Shown here: one piece after another, positions 1 to 8,118 of the stretch
Numbering within the stretch: the first letter of the stretch is position 1
Layout of the letters: each line of letters starts with the position of its first letter
Assembly: GCA_902782235.1 (NCBI GenBank)
Contig: CACZML010000007.1
Span: forward strand, 1 to 41,331
Length of the DNA: 41,331 nt
Reading direction: 5' to 3'
Origin: Oscillospiraceae bacterium
GTDB lineage: Bacteria > Bacillota > Clostridia > Saccharofermentanales > Saccharofermentanaceae
Program-made: the position numbers and the translations under genes
The notes under the pieces: model-generated
Told to the model about the DNA's origin: nothing
The model's input: only the letters and a program-made list of their open reading frames with translations
Database searches by the model: none

Positions 1-77
1 GCGATGAGCTCATTTCTTGTGCCCTCATCGAAAAAAGGATCTGTCGACCATAACTCATAAGCCTTCATAAAATCCAT
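1..77 (-). CDS. Phospho-sugar mutase (phosphoglucomutase/phosphomannomutase family), N-terminus only
   Basis: Only the first 25 codons plus two bases are present; the gene runs off the left edge. The peptide starts MDFMKAYELW and continues through STDPFFDEGTRNEL. This resembles the N-terminus of Firmicute PgcA-type alpha-D-phosphohexomutases, where a Y-x-x-W-x-x-(D/N)-x-x-F/I-D-E-x-T-x-x-E-L pattern precedes the catalytic domains. A GGAGG sits just upstream of the ATG, and the gene follows the YfhO gene on the same strand with a 43-nt gap. If correct, it would interconvert glucose 1-phosphate and glucose 6-phosphate, the step needed after the phosphorylases at 31560-37117. The assignment rests on 25 residues, so it is tentative. 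Confidence 0.6.
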   Translation of the reverse strand, partial: MDFMKAYELWSTDPFFDEGTRNELI

Positions 78-120
78 AATTAAATACCTCCAAGCACTGA
101 TTCACTAACAATATAAGATA

Positions 121-3045
121 CTAGTTTTGATCTTGTTTTTCTTTCATTTTCGAGACCTTTTTATCGATGACGACAAAAGCGGCAAGAAGAACGATTCCCA
201 CACAGGTTACAGCTGCGCCGGCCTTAAGTCCGGGAGCCGTAAATACGAGTTCTGCGGTGTGGCTGCCTGATCCTGTGTCAAATGAGATGAACGCATCCTG
301 ATAGAGCTTGTAATCGGAAGGTGCGCCGTCGATATAAAGCTGCCAGCCGTCTTCTGCAGGAATCGTCGTGATGACTGTCTCATCAGATCCAAGTCCCGAA
401 ATATCGAACTTGGCATAGCCGTCTGAAACAACCGAAGGTGTTACCTTTGACGTATCAACCTTTGCAAACTGGGATGCGAATGCCTCGTTGTCAAAGGCTG
501 CAAACCTGACATTGAGGTAAGACCAGCTGTCGACATTGCAGAGGAACGATACCTTTACTGTCTCACCCTCGGCAAAGCTTCCGATCCTGAAGATCTGTGA
601 ATAGAAAGCATTGGATGAGAATTCTGAGATCTCAATTCCGTTTACGAACACTTCGGTGGAATCAAGGATCCTTCCTGATACGAGAGAGCAGTAGATCTCC
701 CTTGTGTCAGGTGCCTTGAACTCATATTCAACAGCGATCGGAATATTCTCATTCTCCCTGTAGAGCTTTGTGATATTATCCTTGAGCTGCTTATCAACTG
801 TCTTCTCAAGACCTAACGGATCTGAGCCCTTGTTCTCAGAATCACTAGTGCTTGAGGAAGGTGAATTCTTCTTGATGTAGTCTTCCCTGGTCAGATAATT
901 GCTCAGGTTGAAGAAGACGCCGTTAGTGATCTTCGGTGCGCCCGTTACGCTCTCATCCATCTCAATGAAGAAATCCTCGCTGAATGCATCAGGGAACAGT
1001 GAACGGTACCAGTCGTTCTGGAGCGAATAGTAGTTCTTCTCGGAAGCATCCTTTTCGAGCCTGTAGTAATCGAAATCCATAGCTGCCTTGTTTGCTGCAA
1101 ACGCCAGAGGCAGAACGTTGTCATTGGCATAGAACTTGAGACCTGAATCGTATGAATCCTGTCCGTCATAGCGGTAGAGGTTGTTATCTCTCTTAGCGGA
1201 GACAGAGCCGATCGAGAAGAATGAATCAACAGAAGGGCAAGCGAATGTGTGTCCGACTGCGAAATAGTTGTAATTCGTCTGGAGACCGAGCTGCTTTACA
1301 AAGCGGTGCATCTTCTTGTTGGAATTCGAGTTGAAGAATGACAGTCCGTTGTAATTGCCGTAGAAGGCCTCACCTTCAGAGACATAATACTTCGTGGTGT
1401 ATTCCGGCGCATTCTCAGTCTCTGCTCTGAAAGCCTTTGTCTTTACGGCATTGGCCTTTGCATAGTTTCCGAATTCCTGCTCTGCCTTTATGGAGTCGAC
1501 ATATTCCTGTGCCGGGCCTCCGAAAAGTGTCATCGACTCAATGCCGTTAGAGAGCATCGGTCCTGCAAAGATCAGCTCGAAAACAACGATGAGACACATC
1601 AAAGGTGAGATGAGCGTCGGCATGTTCCTCAGCTGCTCGTGCCAGTTCTTGATGCCGTAGCCCATCATGAGAAGCGCGTAAACTGCTGTAAGAAGAACGT
1701 TGTAGATAACAGCCTTCGATTCGCCCTTAAGGGCACCGAAAGTAAAGTCGATCGCAACAAGCGCATAGATGATGAGCACTGCCTTGATGATGTCTTTCCT
1801 TGCGACTTCCTTAAGCTTGAAAAGCACCCTCAAAGATATGATCAGGAACAAAGGCAGGAAAACGAATGCATGTCTGTGCCAGAACCAGTTGGGATCGTCA
1901 AAGACCTGCCATGCTTTATCAAAAGGATAAACAAGTGTCGATAAAACTGCGCCCAGAACGCAGACGCCGTGGATGACCCTCTCCCTTCCCTTGAACACGG
2001 GGCTGATGAAGTAGATCAGAAGCATGATCGTTACAGGCAGGCACATGAAAAGGAACGGATAGTTAGAGATCAGGATATCCGAGAACTTTCCGGGCTCGCC
2101 TAAGGTCATCATGTGAATGAACGTAAGCGGCGAATAAGTAAGGAACTGTTCACCTCTGTTGGATACTGTCTGGTCAGCGTTTCTTATTGTATCCAGTCCT
2201 ACGGGGACCAGCATGACTGCTGTCATAAGCGCTGTAAATCCGGCCGCAAGACAGAATCTGACACCAATACAGATGGCCTTCTTGAGCTGGACCTTCTCTG
2301 CAAAAAGTCTGATGCAAAGATAGAAGAAGCATGCAAGGCCGGCCATATATGCGATGTAGTAATTCGAGATGAAAAGGATCAGGAGCGATAAGACAAGGCC
2401 TAAATACTTCGGCTTCTTTATGAATCTCTCCGTGAAGAAAAGGATCAGAGGAAGGAGCATATAGCCGTCAAGCCACATGATCTGGAAGATGAACGCCTGT
2501 GAATAAAGGGAGAACGCATACATAACGCCCAGAAGGATTGGCCATAATGTCTTCTTGTCTTCCGTGCGTGAACCCAAAAACAGGCACATGAATGCAGATG
2601 AGAAACTGAGCTTTAATGTAACTATCGTCAATACAACTGCATCGATCTGCGCCTCGTCGAAAAGCAGATAGATGAGATTGAAAGGGCTTGCCAGATAGTA
2701 TCCGTAAGTACCGATGAAATTCTTGCCGAGACCGAGCTTAAATGAATAGCTGAGGTATGAGAGCAGGTGTCCCTTGGGTACCGTGCCGATCTCTGTTATC
2801 TTGCTTCTCAAAAGAGCCAGAAAAGGCGCATACTGTGCCTTCAGGTCACTCTGGAGGAATGAATATTCACCGAGCGGATGCTTGTTGCATAAAAGGATCG
2901 TAAGCACATAAAGCGCCAGCGCTGCGAAAAACGCATATAAAGGACGGAGATCCCGCTTGCCGCGGCTTTTCGAAGAGATTTTAAGTGATGGTTCTGTGGT
3001 CTTGGTTTTTGAGGACTTGCCATCAAGACTCGATAGCTCTTTCAT
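121..3045 (-). CDS. YfhO-family polytopic membrane glycosyltransferase-like protein
   Basis: This is a 974-residue membrane protein. A short basic cytosolic N-terminus (1-33) is followed by a first membrane segment near 34-54, then SDLKAQYAPF (about 66-75) with a conserved early acidic residue (D67). More than ten hydrophobic segments reach to about residue 500 and include WLDGYMLLPL (191-200) and SNYYIAYM (227-234), both typical of YfhO. A large, probably extracytoplasmic, soluble region (about 510-935) and one final membrane helix (about 941-961) complete it. In Bacillus, YfhO transfers a sugar from a polyprenyl carrier made by CsbB onto lipoteichoic acid. The divergent glycosyltransferase at 3214 is the likely partner. 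The acceptor here is unknown. Confidence 0.8.
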   Translation of the reverse strand: MKELSSLDGKSSKTKTTEPSLKISSKSRGKRDLRPLYAFFAALALYVLTILLCNKHPLGEYSFLQSDLKAQYAPFLALLRSKITEIGTVPKGHLLSYLSYSFKLGLGKNFIGTYGYYLASPFNLIYLLFDEAQIDAVVLTIVTLKLSFSSAFMCLFLGSRTEDKKTLWPILLGVMYAFSLYSQAFIFQIMWLDGYMLLPLILFFTERFIKKPKYLGLVLSLLILFISNYYIAYMAGLACFFYLCIRLFAEKVQLKKAICIGVRFCLAAGFTALMTAVMLVPVGLDTIRNADQTVSNRGEQFLTYSPLTFIHMMTLGEPGKFSDILISNYPFLFMCLPVTIMLLIYFISPVFKGRERVIHGVCVLGAVLSTLVYPFDKAWQVFDDPNWFWHRHAFVFLPLFLIISLRVLFKLKEVARKDIIKAVLIIYALVAIDFTFGALKGESKAVIYNVLLTAVYALLMMGYGIKNWHEQLRNMPTLISPLMCLIVVFELIFAGPMLSNGIESMTLFGGPAQEYVDSIKAEQEFGNYAKANAVKTKAFRAETENAPEYTTKYYVSEGEAFYGNYNGLSFFNSNSNKKMHRFVKQLGLQTNYNYFAVGHTFACPSVDSFFSIGSVSAKRDNNLYRYDGQDSYDSGLKFYANDNVLPLAFAANKAAMDFDYYRLEKDASEKNYYSLQNDWYRSLFPDAFSEDFFIEMDESVTGAPKITNGVFFNLSNYLTREDYIKKNSPSSSTSDSENKGSDPLGLEKTVDKQLKDNITKLYRENENIPIAVEYEFKAPDTREIYCSLVSGRILDSTEVFVNGIEISEFSSNAFYSQIFRIGSFAEGETVKVSFLCNVDSWSYLNVRFAAFDNEAFASQFAKVDTSKVTPSVVSDGYAKFDISGLGSDETVITTIPAEDGWQLYIDGAPSDYKLYQDAFISFDTGSGSHTAELVFTAPGLKAGAAVTCVGIVLLAAFVVIDKKVSKMKEKQDQN

Positions 3046-3076
3046 TAGTGTTCCGCCCTTTCTTTCGGCTAAATTA

Positions 3077-3106
3077 TTGTAACTGACAATACTTTTTGAT
3101 TATAAT
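3077..3106 (+). promoter_or_regulatory. Predicted sigma-A promoter of the glycosyltransferase gene
   Basis: TTGTAA (3077-3082), an 18-nt spacer and a perfect TATAAT (3101-3106). The start of transcription is expected near 3113, the first base of the inverted repeat at 3113-3183. The same bases read on the minus strand also contain TATAAT, so the divergent YfhO gene may share this region. Confidence 0.6.
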
Positions 3107-3112
3107 ACAAAC

Positions 3113-3183
3113 AAGTTATTTATTCTATTTGCAGCTGTGTCTCACTTCGTTCGCACAATTGCTGCAAACAGAATAAATAACTT
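3113..3183. repeat. Long inverted repeat, predicted 5'-terminal hairpin
   Basis: Two 23-nt arms (3113-3135 and 3161-3183) are reverse complements except for one base (A against G in the middle of the arms). They flank a 25-nt loop. The repeat fills most of the divergent gap between the YfhO gene and the glycosyltransferase and begins at the predicted transcript start. It could be a 5' stabilising or regulatory hairpin, or a small dispersed palindromic element. No U-run follows, so it is not a standard terminator. Confidence 0.75.
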
Positions 3184-3213
3184 AACAGATGACTTAACCG
3201 GAGGCGCCAGATC

Positions 3214-4158
3214 GTGCTTATCAGTCTTATCATTCCCTGCTATAACGAAGAAGCTTCCCTTCCGATCCTTTATGAAGCGCTTTGCAATGTCAGAAAAACT
3301 GACGATGCTGACAGGAATTACGAATTCATTTTCGTAAACGACGGAAGCCGCGATAAGACAGCAGACCTCATAAGAGACCTTGCTGCAAATGACAAGGGCG
3401 TTAAGTACATCTTCTTCTCAAGAAACTTCGGTAAAGAAGCCGCTATGTATGCCGGAATGGAAAAGGCAAAGGGTGATTATATCGCCATCATGGATGCCGA
3501 TATGCAGGATCCCCCGTCACTCATCCCTGAGATGATCAAGGACCTGGATTCCGGCGAATACGATATTGTTGCAGCAAGACGTGTTACCCGTAAGGGCGAA
3601 CCCAAGATCAGAAGCTGGTTTGCACGCCGTTTCTACAGACTCATCAACCGCATGTGCGATGTTGAGATCGCTGACGGCGCAAGAGACTTCCGCCTCATGA
3701 AGCGCGAAGTCGTCGACGCCATCTTAAGCGTTACCGAGCGCCAGAGATTCTCAAAGGGTATCTTCGCCTGGGTCGGCTTCAGAACCAAGTGGGTTGAGCA
3801 CGAGAACGTCGAGCGTGTTGCCGGCGAGACAAAGTGGAGCTTCTGGAAGCTTTTCAGATATGCAATCGACGGCATTGTTGCATTTACAACTGCACCTTTG
3901 CGTATCGCTACATATATGGGCTTCTTCTTCGCGTTCGCAGGCTTTGCTTATATGCTCTACTACTTCATCAGGGCAATAATCGGCCGGTTCTGGACTGATG
4001 TTAACATCATGGGTTACCCTTCACTCCTCTGCTTCATCCTCTTCATCGGCGGACTGATCCTGATGGCATTGGGACTTATCGGTGAATACATCGGACGGAT
4101 CTACATCGAAGCCAAGGGCAGACCGATATATATCGCTTCCGAGGAATCCAAAGACTAA
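3214..4158 (+). CDS. Polyprenyl-phosphate glycosyltransferase, GT2 family (DPM1/GtrB/CsbB-like)
   Basis: This is a 314-residue GT2 enzyme with two C-terminal membrane helices. The GTG start follows GGAGG (3200-3204) by nine bases. The N-terminus has the nucleotide-sugar core IIPCYNEE (6-13), VNDGSRDKT (41-49) and the DAD metal motif at 94-96 followed by MQDPP. RDFRLM (157-162) lies in the acceptor region. The hydrophobic segments at about 231-252 and 269-291 are the arrangement seen in GtrB and CsbB, which load glucose or GlcNAc onto undecaprenyl phosphate at the inner membrane face. It is divergent from the YfhO gene, matching the known CsbB-YfhO pairing. Sugar specificity cannot be read from the sequence. 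It is the only complete gene on the plus strand. Confidence 0.88.
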   Translation: MLISLIIPCYNEEASLPILYEALCNVRKTDDADRNYEFIFVNDGSRDKTADLIRDLAANDKGVKYIFFSRNFGKEAAMYAGMEKAKGDYIAIMDADMQDPPSLIPEMIKDLDSGEYDIVAARRVTRKGEPKIRSWFARRFYRLINRMCDVEIADGARDFRLMKREVVDAILSVTERQRFSKGIFAWVGFRTKWVEHENVERVAGETKWSFWKLFRYAIDGIVAFTTAPLRIATYMGFFFAFAGFAYMLYYFIRAIIGRFWTDVNIMGYPSLLCFILFIGGLILMALGLIGEYIGRIYIEAKGRPIYIASEESKD

Positions 4159-4166
4159 AACAAAAG

Positions 4167-4192
4167 GAGGTGTCTCAAAGGCACCTCTTTTT
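4167..4192 (+). terminator. Rho-independent terminator of the GT2 gene
   Basis: GAGGTG (4167-4172) pairs with CACCTC (4182-4187) across a nine-base loop, followed by TTTTT (4188-4192). It starts nine bases after the stop codon. The short stem makes it moderate in strength. Confidence 0.75.
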
Positions 4193-4240
4193 CTGCCGGA
4201 ACTATTGTTCAAGGTCCGTTATCTTGACAGAGCACCAAGG

Positions 4241-4358
4241 CTGTTTCACTTTTTGTATCACCAAAATTGGAAAATCAGTGACAAAAAGTTGAAATCAGAG
4301 CTCAGTTCAACTTTTTGTACAACGAAAATCAGAAAACCGGTGACAAAAAGTTAAACAG
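4241..4358. repeat. Tandem palindromic intergenic repeat
   Basis: Two 48-nt units (4247-4294 and 4309-4356, offset 62) match at 38 of 48 positions. Each unit begins with ACTTTTTGT and ends with ACAAAAAGT, so each can form a hairpin. The outer ends (4241-4262 and 4339-4358) form an imperfect terminal inverted repeat. The inner edges form a perfect 13-bp stem (4281-4293 with 4306-4318). No convincing gene lies in the 298-nt gap 4159-4456. The structure suggests a miniature palindromic element, but no target-site duplication is evident. Confidence 0.75.
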
Positions 4359-4456
4359 CGGAAACCCGGCTTGTTTTGAAGTGTTTTTGGCCAATTATTA
4401 ATGAACAGCCAATATATATAATGAACAATTCCACGGGCTTTGACCGGGCCAGCCCT

Positions 4457-6076
4457 TTATTTTGCAAAATATCTGTAGAAGAAACTTCCCTCGTAGCCTT
4501 CCGCAAAGAACTGCTCCTGTATGACTTCCGCGTATTCGGCCTGTCTGATGTTCCCTAATGAGCCGATGTTTTCCTCGTTGCCTTTATCACCCTGGAGCAT
4601 TGAACCGAAGATGACGAAAAGATTTAAAAGTGTCGGGAATGTCATGAGGATAACCGTGAGCATTATCGCTGCTGATTTAAGCCAGCCCTTCTTTGTGGTA
4701 GGCGTATTCTTCTGGTCCATGACTTCAGGAACGACGCCGCATAACAGGATACAGAAGAAGAACAGCGCAGGCATTGATCCTCTCATCGTAAAATCGTTCA
4801 TCTCGGAAACCCTGTAGAACGGCAGGATAAGAAGTGTAGCAAAGGCTGCGATGAATACCGGGTTATTCTTTTCGCGCTTATAAAGGATCAGGGCAAAAGG
4901 AATAACTTCGATCAGGATGAATACGATATATGCGAGAATGAACCAACCGGGATTTGAGAAGTATTTCCACGCAAAGCCCTTATATCCGACCGCGCCGGAA
5001 TTGGTCATGTAATAACTTCCGAAGATCGTAAGGATAAGGACTGCCGAAGCGATGTTTGCAGGGCTGAATGTGTTGTAGAGAGTTTTCGAGATCTTCGAAG
5101 CCCTTAAGTTCTTTCCAAACAGGAATGCTGCTACCATCGGCAGGATGCCGAATACAGCCCACGGCGAATAGCAGAAAAGGATACCTGCGGTAAGTCCCAT
5201 CGACCTCGTGTTATTGGACATGAGGAGAATGGCAACCACAAGGAAGCACGGAACCATCTGGTTGAATACGCTCGCGAGCTCCCTGAAATTGCTTACGTAA
5301 GACATCGAAGTGACGAAGCCTTCAAACCAGCGCCAGTCACTGTAATGAGTCAGCTCATAGACAAGGTTCGGAATGATGTCGAGGCCGGAGAAGAATACGA
5401 AGATGAAAGGGACCCATGCGGTAACTTTCTTTATCACGGCACTAGTAGATAAAAGGCAAAGGAATATGCCAATCGAATTCCACAAGTACAGGACAAAGTT
5501 GCCCACGTTAAATCCGAAGGCTTTGCCTGCAAGAGCTGCGGGCATCCAGTAGATGAAATAGTAAGAGAACGCCCTCTGCCCTGAAGCCATTCCGAAGATC
5601 TTGATAACTTCAGGATTCGTCTGGGTGTTGTAGTTATAGATGACCGGCCAGTCGTAATTGATCAGGTCACGAAGTATCGCGCGTCTGTATTCGTGATCCT
5701 GGAGAGTATAGATATATTCTCCGGCACCGGATACGAATGAGACGGCCAGGGCCGTGACCGCAAAGCCAATAAGGTAGGACAACGGGATCTTAAGGTCTTT
5801 ATCAGAACCCCAATTCTTATTTCCGTCAGGACCGTTCATGCAGTCTGAGACACAGTAGAGCACTATACCCGCAAAGATAAGTGTCAGCGGAATGCTTACT
5901 TGAAGCTTCAGATATCCCAGGAAAAACATAAACAGCGGGATCGTAAGGAAAAGGACGATCGAAGCATAAAGCCAGGGGTATGGTATCGTGATACTCTTTG
6001 CTTCTTTGGAAGACCTTTCCTTTGGTCCGGTCCTCTTAGTCTTTGAAGTATCCCCTAACTGCTTAACTTCTTTCAT
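4457..6076 (-). CDS. Polytopic membrane protein, possible GT-C-fold glycan enzyme (function unknown)
   Basis: This 539-residue protein has about 11-12 hydrophobic segments. A basic, hydrophilic N-terminus (1-30) precedes the first helix near 34-55. After the third segment comes LQDHEYRRAILRDL (about 125-138). An acidic DHE in the first large outer loop is what GT-C glycosyltransferases such as the oligosaccharyl and mannosyl transferases use, but the similarity here is only positional. The C-terminal tail (about 500-539) is soluble and holds EGYEGSFFYRYF. It starts 50 nt after the cyclophilin stop on the same strand, so it may be the last gene of that transcript. Together with the YfhO and GT2 genes it suggests an envelope-glycan role. 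No specific family was recognised. Confidence 0.7.
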   Translation of the reverse strand: MKEVKQLGDTSKTKRTGPKERSSKEAKSITIPYPWLYASIVLFLTIPLFMFFLGYLKLQVSIPLTLIFAGIVLYCVSDCMNGPDGNKNWGSDKDLKIPLSYLIGFAVTALAVSFVSGAGEYIYTLQDHEYRRAILRDLINYDWPVIYNYNTQTNPEVIKIFGMASGQRAFSYYFIYWMPAALAGKAFGFNVGNFVLYLWNSIGIFLCLLSTSAVIKKVTAWVPFIFVFFSGLDIIPNLVYELTHYSDWRWFEGFVTSMSYVSNFRELASVFNQMVPCFLVVAILLMSNNTRSMGLTAGILFCYSPWAVFGILPMVAAFLFGKNLRASKISKTLYNTFSPANIASAVLILTIFGSYYMTNSGAVGYKGFAWKYFSNPGWFILAYIVFILIEVIPFALILYKREKNNPVFIAAFATLLILPFYRVSEMNDFTMRGSMPALFFFCILLCGVVPEVMDQKNTPTTKKGWLKSAAIMLTVILMTFPTLLNLFVIFGSMLQGDKGNEENIGSLGNIRQAEYAEVIQEQFFAEGYEGSFFYRYFAK

Positions 6077-6126
6077 TATCCTTTCCTTTAACCCTCCGCC
6101 GTCTACGTATCAGTTAAAGTCTTAAA

Positions 6127-6612
6127 TCAGATCTGGACAGTCATGAACTCGATCTGCTGGGGTTCGAGCGGCTTGTCCATGTAGTCAGTTCTTACAGAAG
6201 CGATCTTATCGACTACTTCGATGCCTTCGATAAGCTTACCGAAAGCAGCATACTGACCATCTAATGACGGGTAATCCTCATGCATGATGAAGAACTGTGA
6301 ACCTGCAGAATCAGGATCCATAGCGCGTGCCATGGAAAGAACGCCTCTGGTGTGCTTTAAGTCGTTCCTGAATCCGTTAGCTCTGAACTCGCCCTTGATG
6401 CAGTAACCGGGACCGCCTGTGCCGATTCCGTCAGGATCGCCGCCCTGGATCATGAATCCCGGGATGACTCTGTGGAAAATGAGGCCGTTGTAAAAGCCCT
6501 TGGATGCGAGGTCGATAAAGTTCTGGACGGTAATGGGCGCGATCTCGGGATAGAGCTCTGCCTTCATTACGCCGCCGTCTTTCATCTGGATTGTGACAAT
6601 AGGATTAGCCAT
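6127..6612 (-). CDS. Cyclophilin-type peptidyl-prolyl cis-trans isomerase
   Basis: A 161-residue cytosolic cyclophilin; no signal peptide is present. The start chosen is the ATG giving MANPIVTIQ, preceded by AAGGAGT at good spacing. An in-frame ATG 57 nt further upstream would overlap the pncB end and lacks a binding site. The family core is intact: IFHRVIPGFMIQGGD (45-59, with the catalytic Arg at 48 and Gln at 56), GPGYCIKGEF (67-76), MARAMDPDSAGSQFFI (94-109) and the DGQYAAFGK loop. It catalyses proline isomerisation during protein folding. It follows pncB by 11 nt. The common tryptophan of the cyclosporin-binding region appears replaced by Tyr or Phe, as in many bacterial forms. Confidence 0.93.
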   Translation of the reverse strand: MANPIVTIQMKDGGVMKAELYPEIAPITVQNFIDLASKGFYNGLIFHRVIPGFMIQGGDPDGIGTGGPGYCIKGEFRANGFRNDLKHTRGVLSMARAMDPDSAGSQFFIMHEDYPSLDGQYAAFGKLIEGIEVVDKIASVRTDYMDKPLEPQQIEFMTVQI

Positions 6613-6623
6613 GTTTTTACTCC

Positions 6624-8087
6624 TTATCTTCTTCTGTAAGATCTTAAGATGTCGTCCTTGATCTTCCAAAGCTTAGGTGACAGGTCGACATAATAGTTGT
6701 GAGGATTCTCGAATCTCTTAACGGAATCCCAGAGTGAGTCGAGCTCGGTTGTGCAGTAAGCTCTGATCTCAGCGATAGTAGGCTTGTTGTAAACGAGCTT
6801 GCCGTCCTTAAAGATCTGGACCATGATCTCTCTGGTTCTGTAATTCTCGAGCACCTTGGACTTCCATGTGTTCTCAGGATCGAAGATCTCGTAAGGTTCG
6901 CCGTTCGGGATCTCCTCGTCAGCCATCATTACAACGTCAGCTAATGCCTTGCCCGTAGCGTTGTCGTAGAATCTTACGATCTTCTTTGAGCAGGGATTTG
7001 TAACCTTGCCTACGGAATCGGAGATCTTCATCTTCGGAATGATAGTGCCGTCATCAGCTTCAACAGCAGCGATCTTGTAAACGCCGCCGAAAACAGGCTC
7101 AGCCTTGGATGTGATAAGTCTCTCGCCTACACCGAAGGAATCGATGCATGCGCCCTGGCTGATCAGGTCTCTGATGAGATATTCGTCAAGAGCATTGGAA
7201 ACAGTGATCTTACAGTCCGTAAGTCCTGCCTCGTCGAGCATCTTACGTGCACTCTGTGTCATGTAAGTGAGGTCTCCGGAGTCGATCCTGATACCCTTGA
7301 GTCTCTTGCCCATAGGCTCTAAGACTTCCTTGGCACACTTGATCGCATTCGGAATACCTGAACGGAGAACGTCATATGTATCAACGAGCAGAAGTGCTCC
7401 GTCAGGATATGCGAGTGAATATGCCTTGAATGCTTCGAACTCGTTGTCGAAAAGCATTACCCAGGAGTGAGCCATTGTTCCGGAAAGCGGAATGTCGAAC
7501 TGCTGTCCGCAGATCGTGCAGGAAGTGCCTGCAGCGCCTGCGATATAAGCTGCTCTTGCGCCAAGAACGGAAGCGTCGAAGCCCTGCGCACGGCGTGCAC
7601 CGAACTCCATGACAGGTCTGCCTTCAGCAGCTCTTACGATCCTGGCTGTCTTTGTGGCGATAAGTGTCTGGTGGTTGATCGTGCAGAGGAGCGCAGTCTC
7701 AAGGAGCTGGGCCTGGATGATAGGACCTCTTACCTTAACGAGGGGCTCCTTGGGGAATACGACAGTTCCTTCCGGGATAGCCCAGACGTCACATGTGAAT
7801 TCGAAGCCTCTTAAGTAGCTGATGAACTCGTCGTTGAAGTGATAGTTTTCCTTGAGGAAGGTAAGATCATCTTCTGAGAACTTAAGACTTGAGAGGTAAT
7901 CGATAACCTGCTCCAAACCTGCCATAACAGCATATCCGCCGTTCTCTGGGATGTTTCTGAAGAACATGTCGAAATAAACGATCTTGTCCCTGTTGCCGCT
8001 GTTCAGATAACCGTTAGCCATAGTGAGCTCATAGAAGTCTGTGAGCATACTCATGTTGGTTCTGTCATTCCACATACCGTAATCCAT
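6624..8087 (-). CDS. pncB: Nicotinate phosphoribosyltransferase
   Basis: A 487-residue enzyme that joins nicotinate and PRPP with ATP hydrolysis to give nicotinate mononucleotide, the entry to NAD salvage. The N-terminus MLTDFYELTMANGYL (about 14-28) is a family hallmark. Further motifs are EFGARRAQGFDAS, GTMAHSWVM (with the candidate phosphorylated His), DTYDVLRSGIPNAI, IRIDSGDL (PRPP/phosphate binding) and FGVGERLITS. The length matches Firmicute PncB of about 480-490 residues. GGAGG lies seven bases before the ATG. It sits between the SPFH gene and the cyclophilin gene with small gaps and is probably co-transcribed with them. Confidence 0.95.
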   Translation of the reverse strand: MDYGMWNDRTNMSMLTDFYELTMANGYLNSGNRDKIVYFDMFFRNIPENGGYAVMAGLEQVIDYLSSLKFSEDDLTFLKENYHFNDEFISYLRGFEFTCDVWAIPEGTVVFPKEPLVKVRGPIIQAQLLETALLCTINHQTLIATKTARIVRAAEGRPVMEFGARRAQGFDASVLGARAAYIAGAAGTSCTICGQQFDIPLSGTMAHSWVMLFDNEFEAFKAYSLAYPDGALLLVDTYDVLRSGIPNAIKCAKEVLEPMGKRLKGIRIDSGDLTYMTQSARKMLDEAGLTDCKITVSNALDEYLIRDLISQGACIDSFGVGERLITSKAEPVFGGVYKIAAVEADDGTIIPKMKISDSVGKVTNPCSKKIVRFYDNATGKALADVVMMADEEIPNGEPYEIFDPENTWKSKVLENYRTREIMVQIFKDGKLVYNKPTIAEIRAYCTTELDSLWDSVKRFENPHNYYVDLSPKLWKIKDDILRSYRRR

Positions 8088-8118
8088 ACGATTTACCTCC
8101 GAAAGACTTAAGTCTTAA

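Noticed and set aside
3137..3337. 66-codon frame inside the inverted repeat before GT2
   Set aside because: No ribosome binding site, overlaps the GT2 start in a different frame and is explained by the palindrome.
4082..4354. 90-codon frame overlapping the GT2 end and the palindromic repeat
   Set aside because: It uses the end of the GT2 gene in another frame and then runs through repeats; the unit offset of 62 nt is not a multiple of three, so no repeated protein is encoded.
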